Source of the DNA: Hyphochytrium catenoides | Taxonomy: Eukaryota; Sar; Hyphochytriomycetes; Hyphochytriales; Hyphochytriaceae | Assembly: GCA_900088475.1 (NCBI GenBank) | Contig: FLMG01003917.1 | Coordinates: 91,669-155,668, forward strand | Direction: 5' to 3' | DNA: 64,000 bases | Shown: positions 10,255-21,152 of the stretch, one piece after another | Position numbering within the stretch: position 1 is the first letter of the stretch | Layout of the letters: every line of letters starts with the position of its first letter | Notes under the pieces: generated by a model | The model's database searches: none | What the model was told of the DNA's origin: nothing | Seen by the model: the letters and a program-made list of their open reading frames with translations, nothing else | Made by a program: the position numbers and the translations under genes

Positions 10255-11806
10255 ATGTTGAGGGCTACCGTGCGCTTTGCTACTTGCTTCCCCGCAAGGC
10301 GGTCAGCTTTGCAGCGACTTGCTGTCTCTCGACGACAGAGCTTCGTCCGGTCAATATCTGAGGCAGTGCAGGAGCCGCCATGCCCTGTAGTAGACAGTAG
10401 AGGTAAGTCTGCGAACCGGCTTGAAGAGAACGAGAAGATCTTCTTCTGCTTCTCAACGTATATCTCACCCATCTTTGGGTCTAGGCGTGAAAAATCATTG
10501 CTGGGCCTGTGGGCAGAACCTTAGCCACTGCGACTTCTTTTGTTGCTCTTGCGGCAAGCTCCAACCACGGGGCGAGAGTCCGGCCTGCTCCTACTTTCTC
10601 CTGCTGGCAATGTAAGGCGGTGCATCATAATATGTCAAATTGCCTGTGTTGTTCGGCCTTCCAGGACTTAGACAGAGCATAGATGTGACAAGTTGGTGGC
10701 TTCTTCTCTCGTCTCAGATCTCCTTTCGCTGTCTCGCGGCCAAATCTCTGTTTGTGTCATTCGTTGCCTCATTGCCATATGTTTCTGACCGCTTTACCAG
10801 GCCTGAGAAGTTCAAGATCGACGTAGCAGAGCTAGAGAAGCATTATAAAGGTCTCCAGTCCAGAGTCCATCCGGACATCCATGGCCTAAAGTCTGAGGTG
10901 AGAGACACTAGTAGAGGTCAAAGACGGCATCTAAAGGCAAGAAAGTAGCATGAACGTTCTCATTTAGAGAGGACATCATAGTCTAGCATAAAGCATGTTT
11001 GGTACGCTGAAGATGAGAAACAGACAGAAGGGTGGTAAGGAGATCGAGAAGGAGTCGAAGTGAAGGCTCTGATGGAAGAAAGTGTTACCTTGTACTGACA
11101 TACAAAGACAGGCGGAAAGAGAATACTCAGCCAAGAACTCTGCTTGCATCAACAAAGCGTACGAGGTGTTGAGACATCCAAATCTCCGGATCAACTACCT
11201 GGTAAGGCGGTCAGATACAAACCTTGCGGAGAAGGGAAACAGATGGGAACATAAAGCTTAATCGGCTTGGAAGTTAGGCCATAGGATGGCGTGTCAATGC
11301 AAGATTCTCGCTCTAACTCCTTTCTGGACCTCACAGCTGAAGAGACAGGGTATTGACGCCGTATCGGAGGGCGGGAGGACAAATGTGTGCCCAATGCTGC
11401 TCATGCATGTTATGGAGCAAAGGTACGACCTTCTCCTACCGCTGCACTATGGACATAATAGATAGGAAGAATAGGATAGCAGGGCTCCGCAGGAAAGCGT
11501 AAGCCAACAGCTGGGCCATTCTGTCAGAGTTGTGTTGCTCCCCGTTATGCCAGTGGTGGCACAGACTATGGGTAGCTAATCTGGACTTGCTTTTTGTCTA
11601 GAGAGAGGATTCAGGACGCAAACAAGGTGCAAGAGCTGCAGCAGATTAAGGAGGAGAACCAGAAGGAGATTGATGAGTGCTTGCAAGCTATAGAAAAGGC
11701 CTATGATAGAGATCGGGACCTCGCCGCGGCTGAAGCCTTGGCTGTACGTCTGCAGTACCTAACAAAGATAGCCTCAGAGATCAGAGACAAGGAGCTGGAC
11801 GTCTAG
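10255..11806 (+). CDS. HSCB: Mitochondrial iron-sulfur co-chaperone HSCB (Jac1)
   Basis: Six exons (10255-10402, 10485-10611, 10801-10897, 11112-11201, 11337-11422, 11602-11806) join in phase. HSCB is the J-protein that delivers the scaffold ISCU to the mitochondrial Hsp70 during iron-sulfur cluster transfer. The N-terminus is rich in Arg, Ser and Ala with almost no acids, as expected of a mitochondrial presequence. Exon 2 carries the zinc-binding pair CWACG and CCSCG ending in KLQP, as in animal HSCB. The J-domain follows with YFLLLAM, the F-x-V/I-D segment, and the invariant HPD in exon 3, then INKAYEVL. The last exon encodes the C-terminal helical domain that contacts ISCU (LQQIKEENQKEID onward). 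An upstream in-frame ATG at 10216 would only lengthen the presequence by 13 residues; I prefer 10255. Its 3' end converges on the DDT gene 167 bases away. Confidence 0.95.
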
Positions 11807-11972
11807 CTGAACCATGCCAACAGCAAAGTGCGGGCATAGAGAAAGCGCACGGGCGATGCGGCGTGCCAAGGATATTATTGCTTATCGGAAAGAGCAGACA
11901 CGTGTATCTGTCGTTAATTTATATGGAAGGTGATTGTTACATCTTCCCATCTATTGCATTGCCCTTCGCCTG

Positions 11973-14900
11973 TCAGCTCAGTTGGGGCTGGCCAGCCAGG
12001 TGCCTCTCGTCACCTAAAGATTGGCTCTTCTCAGCAGCTCCTATCTTTCCGTCTGACAAGTCAGTAGTGTTCTCTACCTCTGCTTGATGCTCACTAGTCT
12101 CGGCTAAACCTTCCTGGCCCTTGAGGCGAATACTAAGGGCAGCCGGAAGCGGAACAGCGGTAGGTGATCCAGGAGAAAGAAAGGCGGCCTTCGGAGAAAG
12201 AGAGGAGTTCAAGGGTCCATGTCTGGACGGAGCCATAGCTAGCTTTTTGGGCTCCTCCAGAGGCGGAATGGTGATCTTCTTCCTGCCATCAGCCTCTTTC
12301 TTCGTCTCCGTTTTCATCTCGCCATTTAGAGATGCAGTTCCATTTGTCGTCACGCCATTATGTGACTCCTCTGTTCCCTGAACCTTCGAGGCTACCGATG
12401 GGCTTGGGCCTTGTTCCTCCTCCTTTGGCTTGTCGATCCTCTCACCCTCGTTAATGTGTTGTACCACGTCCTGCTCTTTCACGTTGTGTCCCTGTTGAAA
12501 GCTCTCTCTCTCTTCCTGACTTCCGTTTTCTTCATCTTGGCTGTTGCCTCCATCTCCGTTTCCGTCTAGTGGTGCTGTGCTTCTTCGCAGGGCCCGTCGC
12601 TCTCGCTCTTGTCGTCTCTTCTCCTCTTCTGCCGCTGCTGCTTCTCTCTCGGCGATAGCAGCCGCTTCCTATGTCATTTGGAGCCCAGTGAGAATCAGGG
12701 CGTGAGTCGACTTATCAATTGAAAGGGGATGTTGTTGCCTTCGTAAGAAATGACAGAAATCGCGTTGCTTGAAAGTGAAAATGAGGGTGGTAGAAGGTAG
12801 CTGAAAGAGAGGGAAAGCCGAATGCCTGAGATCGCTTCGGATAGCTGATCGCAAGAAGCAAGAGAAAGTGTCGAACAGGAGATAACAGAGCTTGCTCACA
12901 TCTTCAGCTTGCTGTCGCCGAAGGCGTCGTTGTTCCTTCTCCCGGCGGAGCCGTTCTTTCTCTTCTTCTTCCTTTCTCTTCTTCTCTTCCTCCTTAGCTT
13001 TTTTCTCCTCCTGCTTCTGGATTGCCAGAAGGCGTCTTCTTTCCAGTTCTCGCTCTGTCTCTTTCTTCCGTCGCTCCATTTCTATAACGGACGTTACGCG
13101 AGAGCATCAGCATCGCGACGAAGTTTGGGATTAGATGATCAAGGAGCAAAAAAAGGAAGTTTGTTAGACAAACAGTGGTTCTTCTTACCCTCTTGTCTCA
13201 GTTTCTCCTCCATCTCCTCTTTTTTCCTGTCAGCTTCAAATTGTTCTACTTTTTTGACCTGAATGCGTTCTGAGCGCTTCCGTGGCATCGCCTCTATTAA
13301 CGCCTGTGGCAATTAGAGACGAGAGAGACAAAAGACGGAGCAACCAAGCGATAAGAAAGTAGGGGCGGAGGATAAAGACAACGTCAGGATAATGGGGAGC
13401 GTTCCTAGTAATGCATACAGTCAAGCGAAGAGCTTCTAGCGCTACATACAGTCAGCTTTCGTTATCATATGGAGGTGGCCTTAGGACGTAAGAGTTCCAC
13501 TCGACGTTAAGTGATTAAACGACAGAGAACCTCAGCGTGAGGGATAGCCACAACAGATGATGTGTTACCTTTTTCTTTTCTCTCTCTACTTGCTTTTCAA
13601 GTTCCAGTCTATCTTGGTGCAATGACTCGATAATTTGCTAGACAAAGACCGCATCGAGGGGACGATCAGAGACATTGTAAATTAAGAGGATTGAAGAAGG
13701 GAATCATGCCAATCAAAGCAAGAAATGCACCTAGGAGACGGACCCAAAGTTTGCGCGAAGGGCAACGGAGGTAAACCAAACAGATGCTTGAGAACCGCTC
13801 GGTCCGCCTATCCAGCTTGGTCTCCTTCTCTTCAACCCAGCTTTGCCGTCCCTCTCGTCTTTTGTCCCTGCCACCTACCGAAAGAGCGTCTCTAAGATCC
13901 GTCTCCTTGCTTTTCTGTGACTTCGTTCTATCGTGTAAGCTCTCGTGGAAGCGGCTAATACTCTCCAAACCCTTAGCCCAGAGAGTCCAATGAAGGACCA
14001 CATCTCCCTCTCCGTCTTCCTTCGCGCAGTACATTGGGTCTACTCGCCGGTAGAGCCGCTGGTCCTAAAGAAAGTCACTGTAAGAAGCTTGTTCTTTCAT
14101 CATGGCTCCCTGCAGCGCGGTATTTTTCTCTCTCGTGCCGAGGAGGTTCTCTTTGTCATCTGTAGCCTATCTCTCTCGCTTTCTAGGAGCCACTGGCGGT
14201 TTGCTATGTACCTTGAAGAATTGTGGGAACCAGAAGTATTCGCATCCATTAACGTCCGTACCAATTGGGGCAACACGTATGTCTTCTTCCTCCATACCAC
14301 GAATAAGGCCCCTGAACAGACAGTGCAATCAGCCTCAAACAAGAAAGGTCAAAAGTAGGTCTCGCTTCAAGAAGCGAGGGTTGCAGGTGGACTTACGGGT
14401 TCTCTCCCCTCTGAGCGACGCATTCGACTAATGCATAGAAGACTTTGACCCTTAAATCCACGCTGAGATCCTTGAACTCCTTGTCCTAAATATCGGCCAC
14501 CCATCGGGCAAGCCATGGAGTGGTGACAAAGGGTGAAAGTTAGAAGACGAAGAAACATATGGAGCAATCAAGACAAGAATGGGGCTAGCCAAATATGATC
14601 TCTAAAATAAGTATCCTGTCGAATGGCAACCCGTTCAAAGGATCGCATGAGGCCAGAAGAGAAATGCCGAAGGCAAGAAGAGCTCTGGGTGATGGAAAAG
14701 ACGAAGAAAATATGTGCCTCTAGTTCCCTACGCAACAATAAGCGCAGAAGAAAGGAAGTGATAAAGGGAAACCTGGAGAACCGTTCACTCCGAGAGTCTC
14801 TCTGTTCATATGGAGACAGGTAATGAGAGCCGAAGACGGAGGATAGATGATAGGCACGTAGGCAGCAGAAGAGATTGGACCGTCCAAACGCTACCTTGAG

Positions 14901-16524
14901 AGGTGGATCCTCTCCTAAAGGCTTCAGTCTGTGCTTCAATAAATCTAAGCGGTCCAACTCTTCGGGAGTCAAATCTTCTAATTCCTTATCTTCTTCTTCC
15001 ACCTCTTCTTCTCTTTCTTCTTGTTCTTCCTCTTCACTGTCCTCCCTTTCCGCAGCAGGTTTGTCTTCTCTTTCCTGGATTTCCTTGGTCTTTATCTTCT
15101 CTCCACTCTTCTCTCGTAGCCTGTCATACTCTGTGTACCACTCTTCCATCTCCTCCTTTAGGTCCTGGTGCCAGCGCTGGTACGCGAGCCCTAGCCCAAC
15201 GCTGAGGCGGTCTCTGTCTTTCTTGTCTCGAAGAAGCAGTTTCGTGAAAACATCCTCCATTGTTGGACTAGTGGTTGGGGCAAGGAGGCCCATCTGCTCT
15301 CAGTCAGTACGGGCGCAACGTTAGAATGCGGGGCCAGACCAGGACATAACACGGGCCGTGAGGCAGACAGAGAGAGAGAGGAACAGACTCTGAGGAAAAT
15401 GGAGAGAACAAGCCGGAGAGGAGCGAATAGAGGAAGAGAGAGAGCGTACTACAAGTAAAGCAAAGATCAAGTGCCTTTGGCTCCGTCAGAGTAATAAGGG
15501 AAGAGAGACACCGAATGAGGTAATGTATCACCTCTATCTCCTGTAGAGTATAAGCTTTGATCCTCAGTGAGTTCTGGAGGAGCCAAAGTACGTGGCAGGC
15601 TGACGGGAGTTGCCACATGTTTCGCAGGGTTTCTACGTCTGTCAAATCTGCAGCGAGTCGAGTAGAAGAAGACAACGATGATCAGGAGGACAAGCAAGAA
15701 GATGATGTCAAAGACACGGGCATCCAGATATCAATATTAGTGGCGGCCAGCCATATGTGGCTGCAAGAAGGGTGACAGTTAACGAGATAAAGAAACGAAG
15801 ACGGTCGAGTGGACGACGAGAAGTGCAGTCGAGAAGTGCGATACTTTTCCTCGATAAACACTGGTAGGAAAGAAGGCAAGGCAGGAAGAGCGGTCGTTCA
15901 AAGGGAAGGAAGAGAGCACGGCAAGTCCTAGAGGAGCGAAACTGTATGTCGCTTGAAGAAAGACCTCATATTGGGACACGGGTATACAGGGCACGGCAGC
16001 GCTTCCTCACCATACTCCTGACCAAAGAGACTGGAACCATCTTCCTCAAAGAAAGGCTTCATCTCCGCAATGGCCTTGGTCCTCTTCGCAACAGCGGAGC
16101 TTGCTCTGTGAGATATGGTCGTAGACTCTGCATCTTCGCTGCCATCCTCGTCTTCATCAACTCCCTTCTTCCTTTTGCCAAGGCTCCCCTTTTTCCCCTT
16201 GTCCTTGGCGGATGAAGGCGCTTCCTTTCTCCTTTTAGAGGCGGGCTCTGTCTTAGGGGTCTCTACCTTAGCTGCCCTTCTTGGAGTCGTTCGGGTCGGG
16301 GTTGATGGTTTCTTAACCTGTACCCCTTTCCTGGGAGTTGAAGCGCCAGAGATTTGAAGAGAGGTTCTACGTTCCTTCGCCCCCTTCTCAGCCTTCACGG
16401 GTTCATTCAAAGCAGCACTATCACGCTTTAATGGCGACTTAAATGGGGTAGCTCCGCTTGGTGGTGCACCAAACGACAAGCGGTCTGGCGCCTTTCGATC
16501 TCTTTTGGGTCTTGATTCCGCCAT
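11973..16524 (-). CDS. DDT/WHIM-domain chromatin-remodelling subunit
   Basis: Ten exons (16524-16011, 15647-15532, 15293-14895, 14485-14397, 14311-14212, 14064-13879, 13637-13569, 13303-13189, 13081-12900, 12668-11973) join in phase to about 821 residues. DDT/WHIM proteins pair with ISWI-type remodelling ATPases to space nucleosomes. The first 170 residues are basic and Ser/Thr/Pro-rich, as in chromatin proteins. The DDT helix bundle spans exons 2-3 (LPSACHVLWLLQNSL, then YTLQEIE). A strongly acidic stretch follows (about 260-300). The WHIM region is seen in exons 4-6: FKDLSVDLRVKVFYAL, RVAPIGTDVNGCEYFWF, and DQRLYRRVD. Residues about 470-620 form a long Glu/Arg/Lys coiled coil; the tail is low complexity. 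No PHD finger or bromodomain was found, unlike RSF1, BAZ or CECR2, so a specific orthologue is not claimed. Confidence 0.85.
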
Positions 16525-16951
16525 CGTCCCTTAAAACCCTTAGCTGCACACAAGTCGGCCTCCCAAAGAGCCGTCGGCCTACTTCATAGACTCCAATATT
16601 CCGCCTATCAAATACAGTCTTCCAGCGGGAGACTCACAGCTCTTCAGAAGCTCATCACTTATTTATGAAGATTTTGGCGCCAAGTGAAGCTCCGTAGGGG
16701 AGGCGATGATGGAGACCAAACAGAGATCAGACGGCAGACGGCAGCCTCAACAGCCGTTAGCGCCTATATTGGCAGGTTTGCTGATGCAGTAACCGATTGA
16801 GAAAGTTATAGATAATCAAAGCTGGGAGCAATTGTGATTCTTTTCAAACCTTCCGTCCCGCCAACGTTGCAAGAGATTGTTTACAGTCGTTCTTTCAAAG
16901 GAACTATGGCGTACTTTCTCAAGTAAAAGCCCTATCGTCTTCTTTCTGTTC

Positions 16952-16965
16952 GTCCTCTCTCTCTC

Positions 16966-17025
<60 letters not shown>

Positions 17026-17246
17026 TTTCCTTCTCTCTCTCTCTCTCTCCCTTTCCTCCTTTGTCTGTTTGCCAGTCTCTCTCACATACTCCAACCCCTC
17101 TTTCTCTCTGTCTCTCTCTCAGTCTGTCTCTTTCTTTCTCTCTCTCTCTCTTTCTTTCTCTCTCTCTCTCTCTCTTTCTCTCCTTTCTCTGCCTCTCTTT
17201 CTCTCTCTCTCTCTCGTTGGCTCTCTCTCTCTCTCTCTCTCTCTAC
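16952..17246. repeat. CT-rich microsatellite
   Basis: About 290 bases of interrupted (CT)n on the plus strand, broken by short mixed segments near 17060-17120. Confidence 0.95.
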
Positions 17247-17567
17247 TTATATAGCGATGTCTTCCACTACAGCTCAGTCTATCTCTCTCCTTGTCTGTCC
17301 GGACTCGCTCAGTCTCCCTTCTCCTCTCTCTCGGCAAGCATTCTCCAGCATCCTCTCTCCGTCTGTCACGCTGTCTGTTCTGTCTCCTCTTCTTCCCCCC
17401 TACGGCACTGGTCTGATGATTGCTGCTACACTTGCTCCACCGGCCCACTGCCTCTCTTCTTGACATCGCCAGAGGAGGAATGGAAGCAACAGCTGAAGCA
17501 ACTTGGAGAGAGGACGACGCGGAAGCCCGTTAGGCGAGAGGCAGAGCAGCTGGTTCTGGGAAGAGGA

Positions 17568-17615
<48 letters not shown>
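17568..17615. repeat. GA microsatellite
   Basis: A near-perfect (GA)n run on the plus strand, opposite in polarity to the CT run about 320 bases before it. The pair could in principle fold or pair intramolecularly. Confidence 0.95.
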
Positions 17616-17618
<3 letters not shown>

Positions 17619-17778
17619 ACGCAAAAAGGAGTGAGAGCAGGACGACCATCAAGCGAACACAAGAAAAAAAGAAAAGTAAACACCTCTGATAGCGGAAGGA
17701 AGATAGCTCGATTGACAGGAACAACTTTGTAAGAAGAACGACACGCTAGCCGCCAGGAACTTGTTCTCTTCTCGGTCG

Positions 17779-20572
17779 ATGGCGGAGGACGCAGAGCCAG
17801 GAGATGACACGAGAAGGCGGTAGGAGCTCGCCAACCCCTAACGTAGCCTTCCTTATGCGCTTGCCATCTATGACGTGCTTCTCTCTCTTTACCCTCTTTG
17901 CATTGCCTTTATGTTCTCCTAGCTGCTCTGCTCTCCTCCCCAAGTTTCCTGATGCTCCTCCCAGTGTAACAGCACTCTTTCGAGAGCTGGATTTCATCTA
18001 TGGCTGGTCGAGTCTTCCAGAAGTCTGGCCAGCGAATGAACAAATCCACCTGGAAGACTTGATGGCGTCGTCCAGCCTGCTGGAAAGGAGCGCAACGGAC
18101 GATGAGAGTCTGGGAAGAGCGGAAGAGGGCACACAAGGACCAGAAGACGACGAGGAAGGGCTCGTGGCAAGCGATGGATCCTTCGACTATTATACTGCCC
18201 CGTCCGAGGAGGAAGAAGAAGGGATACTGGGGGTGAAGCTCGGAAAGAACGATGGCGGAAGCAGCCCGGTGGCACAGGATCTCTGCCCTGGTCTAGTGGC
18301 TCTTGAGATAGCTGAGGGAGGAAAGAGACAAAGCCATGTTACGCCAGAGAGAGAATATGCAAACAACGCGGGAGCGAGCGAGGAACCGCTAGGAGAGAGG
18401 CAGCCGCTACCGAAAGCTTTAGAAGAAGAAGGTCCAGTGGACGTCGCCCCAAGCACTCCTATGATGACAATAAGACGTCCAGCGACAGAGGAAGAAATGC
18501 GTGGCAGACAAGGATCTGATACTGACAGTCGTAGTCCCTCAGACCTGAGGTGTGAGCTCTTCCTCCCTCTTCTCCCTCCATTTGCTCTTGCGTGTGATGG
18601 TGCTCGACCTAATCTTTGCTGTCTCTGCCCTCCTCTTTACGGGTTCACCTCGCCTCTTTGCTTCTCTCTTCCCGCTGTATCCAAAGATGATTGAAGGACC
18701 TTATTTACTTCTCTTGAGCAATACTCTCCCTTGTGTGCGGTACACTCCTCTCCCATCGTTTCCGGCGAGACTGCTAAACTTGACTTCCTCCAGTGCGCAT
18801 TCTCCGGAGCTCTTCACGCCCCGTCAAACCCCGAGCAGAGCGAGAAGAAACAGGTTCATCATCTACTCAGATAGCGAAGATGAACGGTCAGGAGGAGATA
18901 ATGACATCGTAGAGCTTAGCAGGTGATGTGTCCTGAGCACACTCAAATGCTCCTGCTGGGGACCGTTAGTCAATGGTTATCCTGCCGCTTTCTCGTCAAT
19001 AGCCAATGCGGGCAACTCATGCTTCCCACTCGCTATTCCTCAGACTCCATTGATGCTAACGTTACTGCCATCGGCGTAGATCACCGTCTCCCAGGCGACC
19101 GCGAAGCGTTCGGAAACGAAATGTAGTGGATAAAGACTCATCGGACGACGGAGAGACCGAGACTTTCAAGGAAAATGTTAGTCCTAGGGCAGAGGCTACC
19201 AAAAGGCCTACATTCCCGGCACCCCGCTCAGCGCTGCCGAGGAAGGGGCAAACCCCTTCCAAGCGCGCATTCACAGCCATGAGGTGGGGAGAGGGTGACG
19301 CATAGGAAAGGTAGACGGTGCCAGAGATGAAGAGGAATGTTGTGGAAGACAGCTGAAGGACAGGAAGAAGGAAGAGAAGGAAGTTCTTAGTAGAGTTTGG
19401 CCTCTCACACTTTCACACATTTCTGATCGGATTGCGCTCTCGCTTTTTCCTCAGAAACGTTCTTACGAGCACCTTTCTCTCTGAGTTCCTCTCCACCGTG
19501 TTTGGAGGTCGCATCTGCGCAGAGAATGTGCCTATTAGCTGGTCCAAGCGGCTTACCAAGACGGCGGGGCTTACCTATACGAAGAGGACAATCAGGGGAG
19601 ATTCCTGGGGCTACGGGGCCAGGATAGAGCTCTCGGAGAAAGTGATAGACACAGAGGACAAATTGAGACAGGTGAGAGGAAGAGAAGGAGAAGCTAAAGG
19701 ACAATGAATGAAGAAGGAATTTCTTTGACTCTGAACCGCCTCTCTCTTTCCTTAACCCCTTCTCTCTTGTTAATCTCCTCTGTCATATCACACAGACACT
19801 GCTTCACGAGCTGTGCCACGTGGCTGCCTGGCTCGTAGACCATCAGCAGAAACCTCCGCATGGTCCTGCCTTTTGGCGTTGGGCGGAGAAGGCGACTTCT
19901 GCGTATCCTTCGCTCTCTGTGTCACGCTGCCACAACTATGAGATCCAGTACAAGTTCCGATACCAATGTCAGGGGTGTGGAGCCGTCATTGGAAGGCATA
20001 GCAAGTCCATTGATGTCGAAAGAAAGGTGCAAGACCTTGCGGAAGATAATCATCTATCTGTCCATTCCTTCCTCTGTCTCCCAGCTCACATATTCGAAGT
20101 AATGTTCTGGTTCTCTGGTCCTCTCTCTCGCATTATCATTGGCACTGTTTTTCCCTTGTCGGTCACGCTTCCTGTTGACGCTTTGGTGTAGGTCTGTGCC
20201 TCCTGCCGCGGCAAGCTGGTACTGCTTGGGCCCACTAAAGCAGATGGAACTCCGGGCAAGCGCCGAGCTCCTTCCGCCTTCAGGTTGGACAAACATAATG
20301 CCCATTAGTGACTCTACACCCATGCCCCAACTTACTTTTCATATGTTCTCTTCTCCCATTTCTCCGGCCCCTACCCCGCGCGCTCTCTCGTCCCCTTGGC
20401 CCAATGGCCGTCTCCCTTGTTTCGCTGTTGGCGCAGTCTCTTCGTCCAGGAGAACTATGGGAAGGTGAAAGCTTCAGGGGGCGGCGATGGTGAGGAGGAT
20501 GTGAAGAAGCTTGATCATGCAGATGTCATGCGAATCCTTTCTCTTCGATGGAAAGCCGCTAACGGCGGCTAG
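17779..20572 (+). CDS. GCNA: GCNA/ACRC-like SprT metalloprotease (DNA-protein crosslink repair)
   Basis: Eight exons (17779-17819, 17923-18549, 18794-18922, 19095-19283, 19455-19671, 19796-20026, 20192-20283, 20437-20572) join in phase to about 553 residues. GCNA proteins combine an acidic disordered region with a SprT-like protease and help resolve DNA-protein crosslinks. The first 340 residues are disordered and acidic with Ser-Asp-rich tracts (YSDSEDE, DKDSSDDGE). The protease core starts in exon 5 (TFLSEFLSTVF, then ISWSKRL) and has the zinc-binding HELCH in exon 6 with the family-typical RCHNYEI and IGRHSKS. Cysteine pairs CQGC and CASC form the zinc ribbon. The last exon has FVQENYG and the LDHADVM helix, matching the GCNA C-terminus. 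The short first exon was chosen because its ATG and phase fit exon 2. An HMG box, present in some GCNAs, was not seen. Confidence 0.92.
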
Positions 20573-20694
20573 TGGCTACATCTGAGATAAAATGTATATA
20601 TATTTGGTAATAACGGCATCTTGTTGCGATAATATTTCTAATAATGAAGCGGTTTGCTCAATTTTCAAAAGTTTTCTGAGAAAGTGTGTTCATT

Positions 20695-20755
<61 letters not shown>

Positions 20756-21152
20756 TTCCTCCCCTTTCTCTTCCTAGGCTCTCTCCCGCTTGAGCCTTGC
20801 CCCTCCCTAGCTGTCTTTCTCGTCTTCTTCGGAGGGGTTGGCTCTACGAAGCAGCAACAAAGTCCTGGCAGGAAGTTGATCTGCTTCTTGAGACAGCAGA
20901 AGACAAGCCGTCAATCCTGCTCTACCCTTCTCTCCCTTCCATTTTTCTCAGTCCTCTAGTTTATACTCTGCAGAACGAGTCTTCGCTGCTGCAGCTAGAA
21001 GATCACTATCTCCTTTCTTCCCGCTCACTTTTTACACTCTTCTTGCTCTCGAGCGGAGCTGTGCTTCTATCTTCTAGGTCAGACCTACCACTCTTCTCTC
21101 ACTGACTTCTCTCTTTCGTCTCCTTCTTCCTACTTCCTCTTGATGAGAACGG
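20573..21152. other. Intergenic region with CT microsatellite
   Basis: Spacer between two same-strand genes. It contains a pure CT run at about 20695-20751 and then pyrimidine-rich DNA; no exon recognised. An additional upstream exon of the ankyrin gene could lie here but none was identified. Confidence 0.5.
20695..20751. repeat. CT microsatellite
   Basis: Nearly uninterrupted (CT)n on the plus strand, about 57 bases. Confidence 0.95.

Larger units (their letters stand above)
16525..17778. other. Divergent intergenic region with microsatellites
   Basis: This lies between the start of the DDT/WHIM gene (minus) and the start of the GCNA gene (plus). It is dominated by a CT microsatellite and a shorter GA microsatellite. 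No exon was recognised; the long open frames here come from the dinucleotide repeats. Confidence 0.6.

Noticed and set aside
17061-17732. 223-codon open frame on the plus strand
   Set aside because: Its first part is CT repeat and its last part GA repeat; the middle has no family resemblance or splice context.
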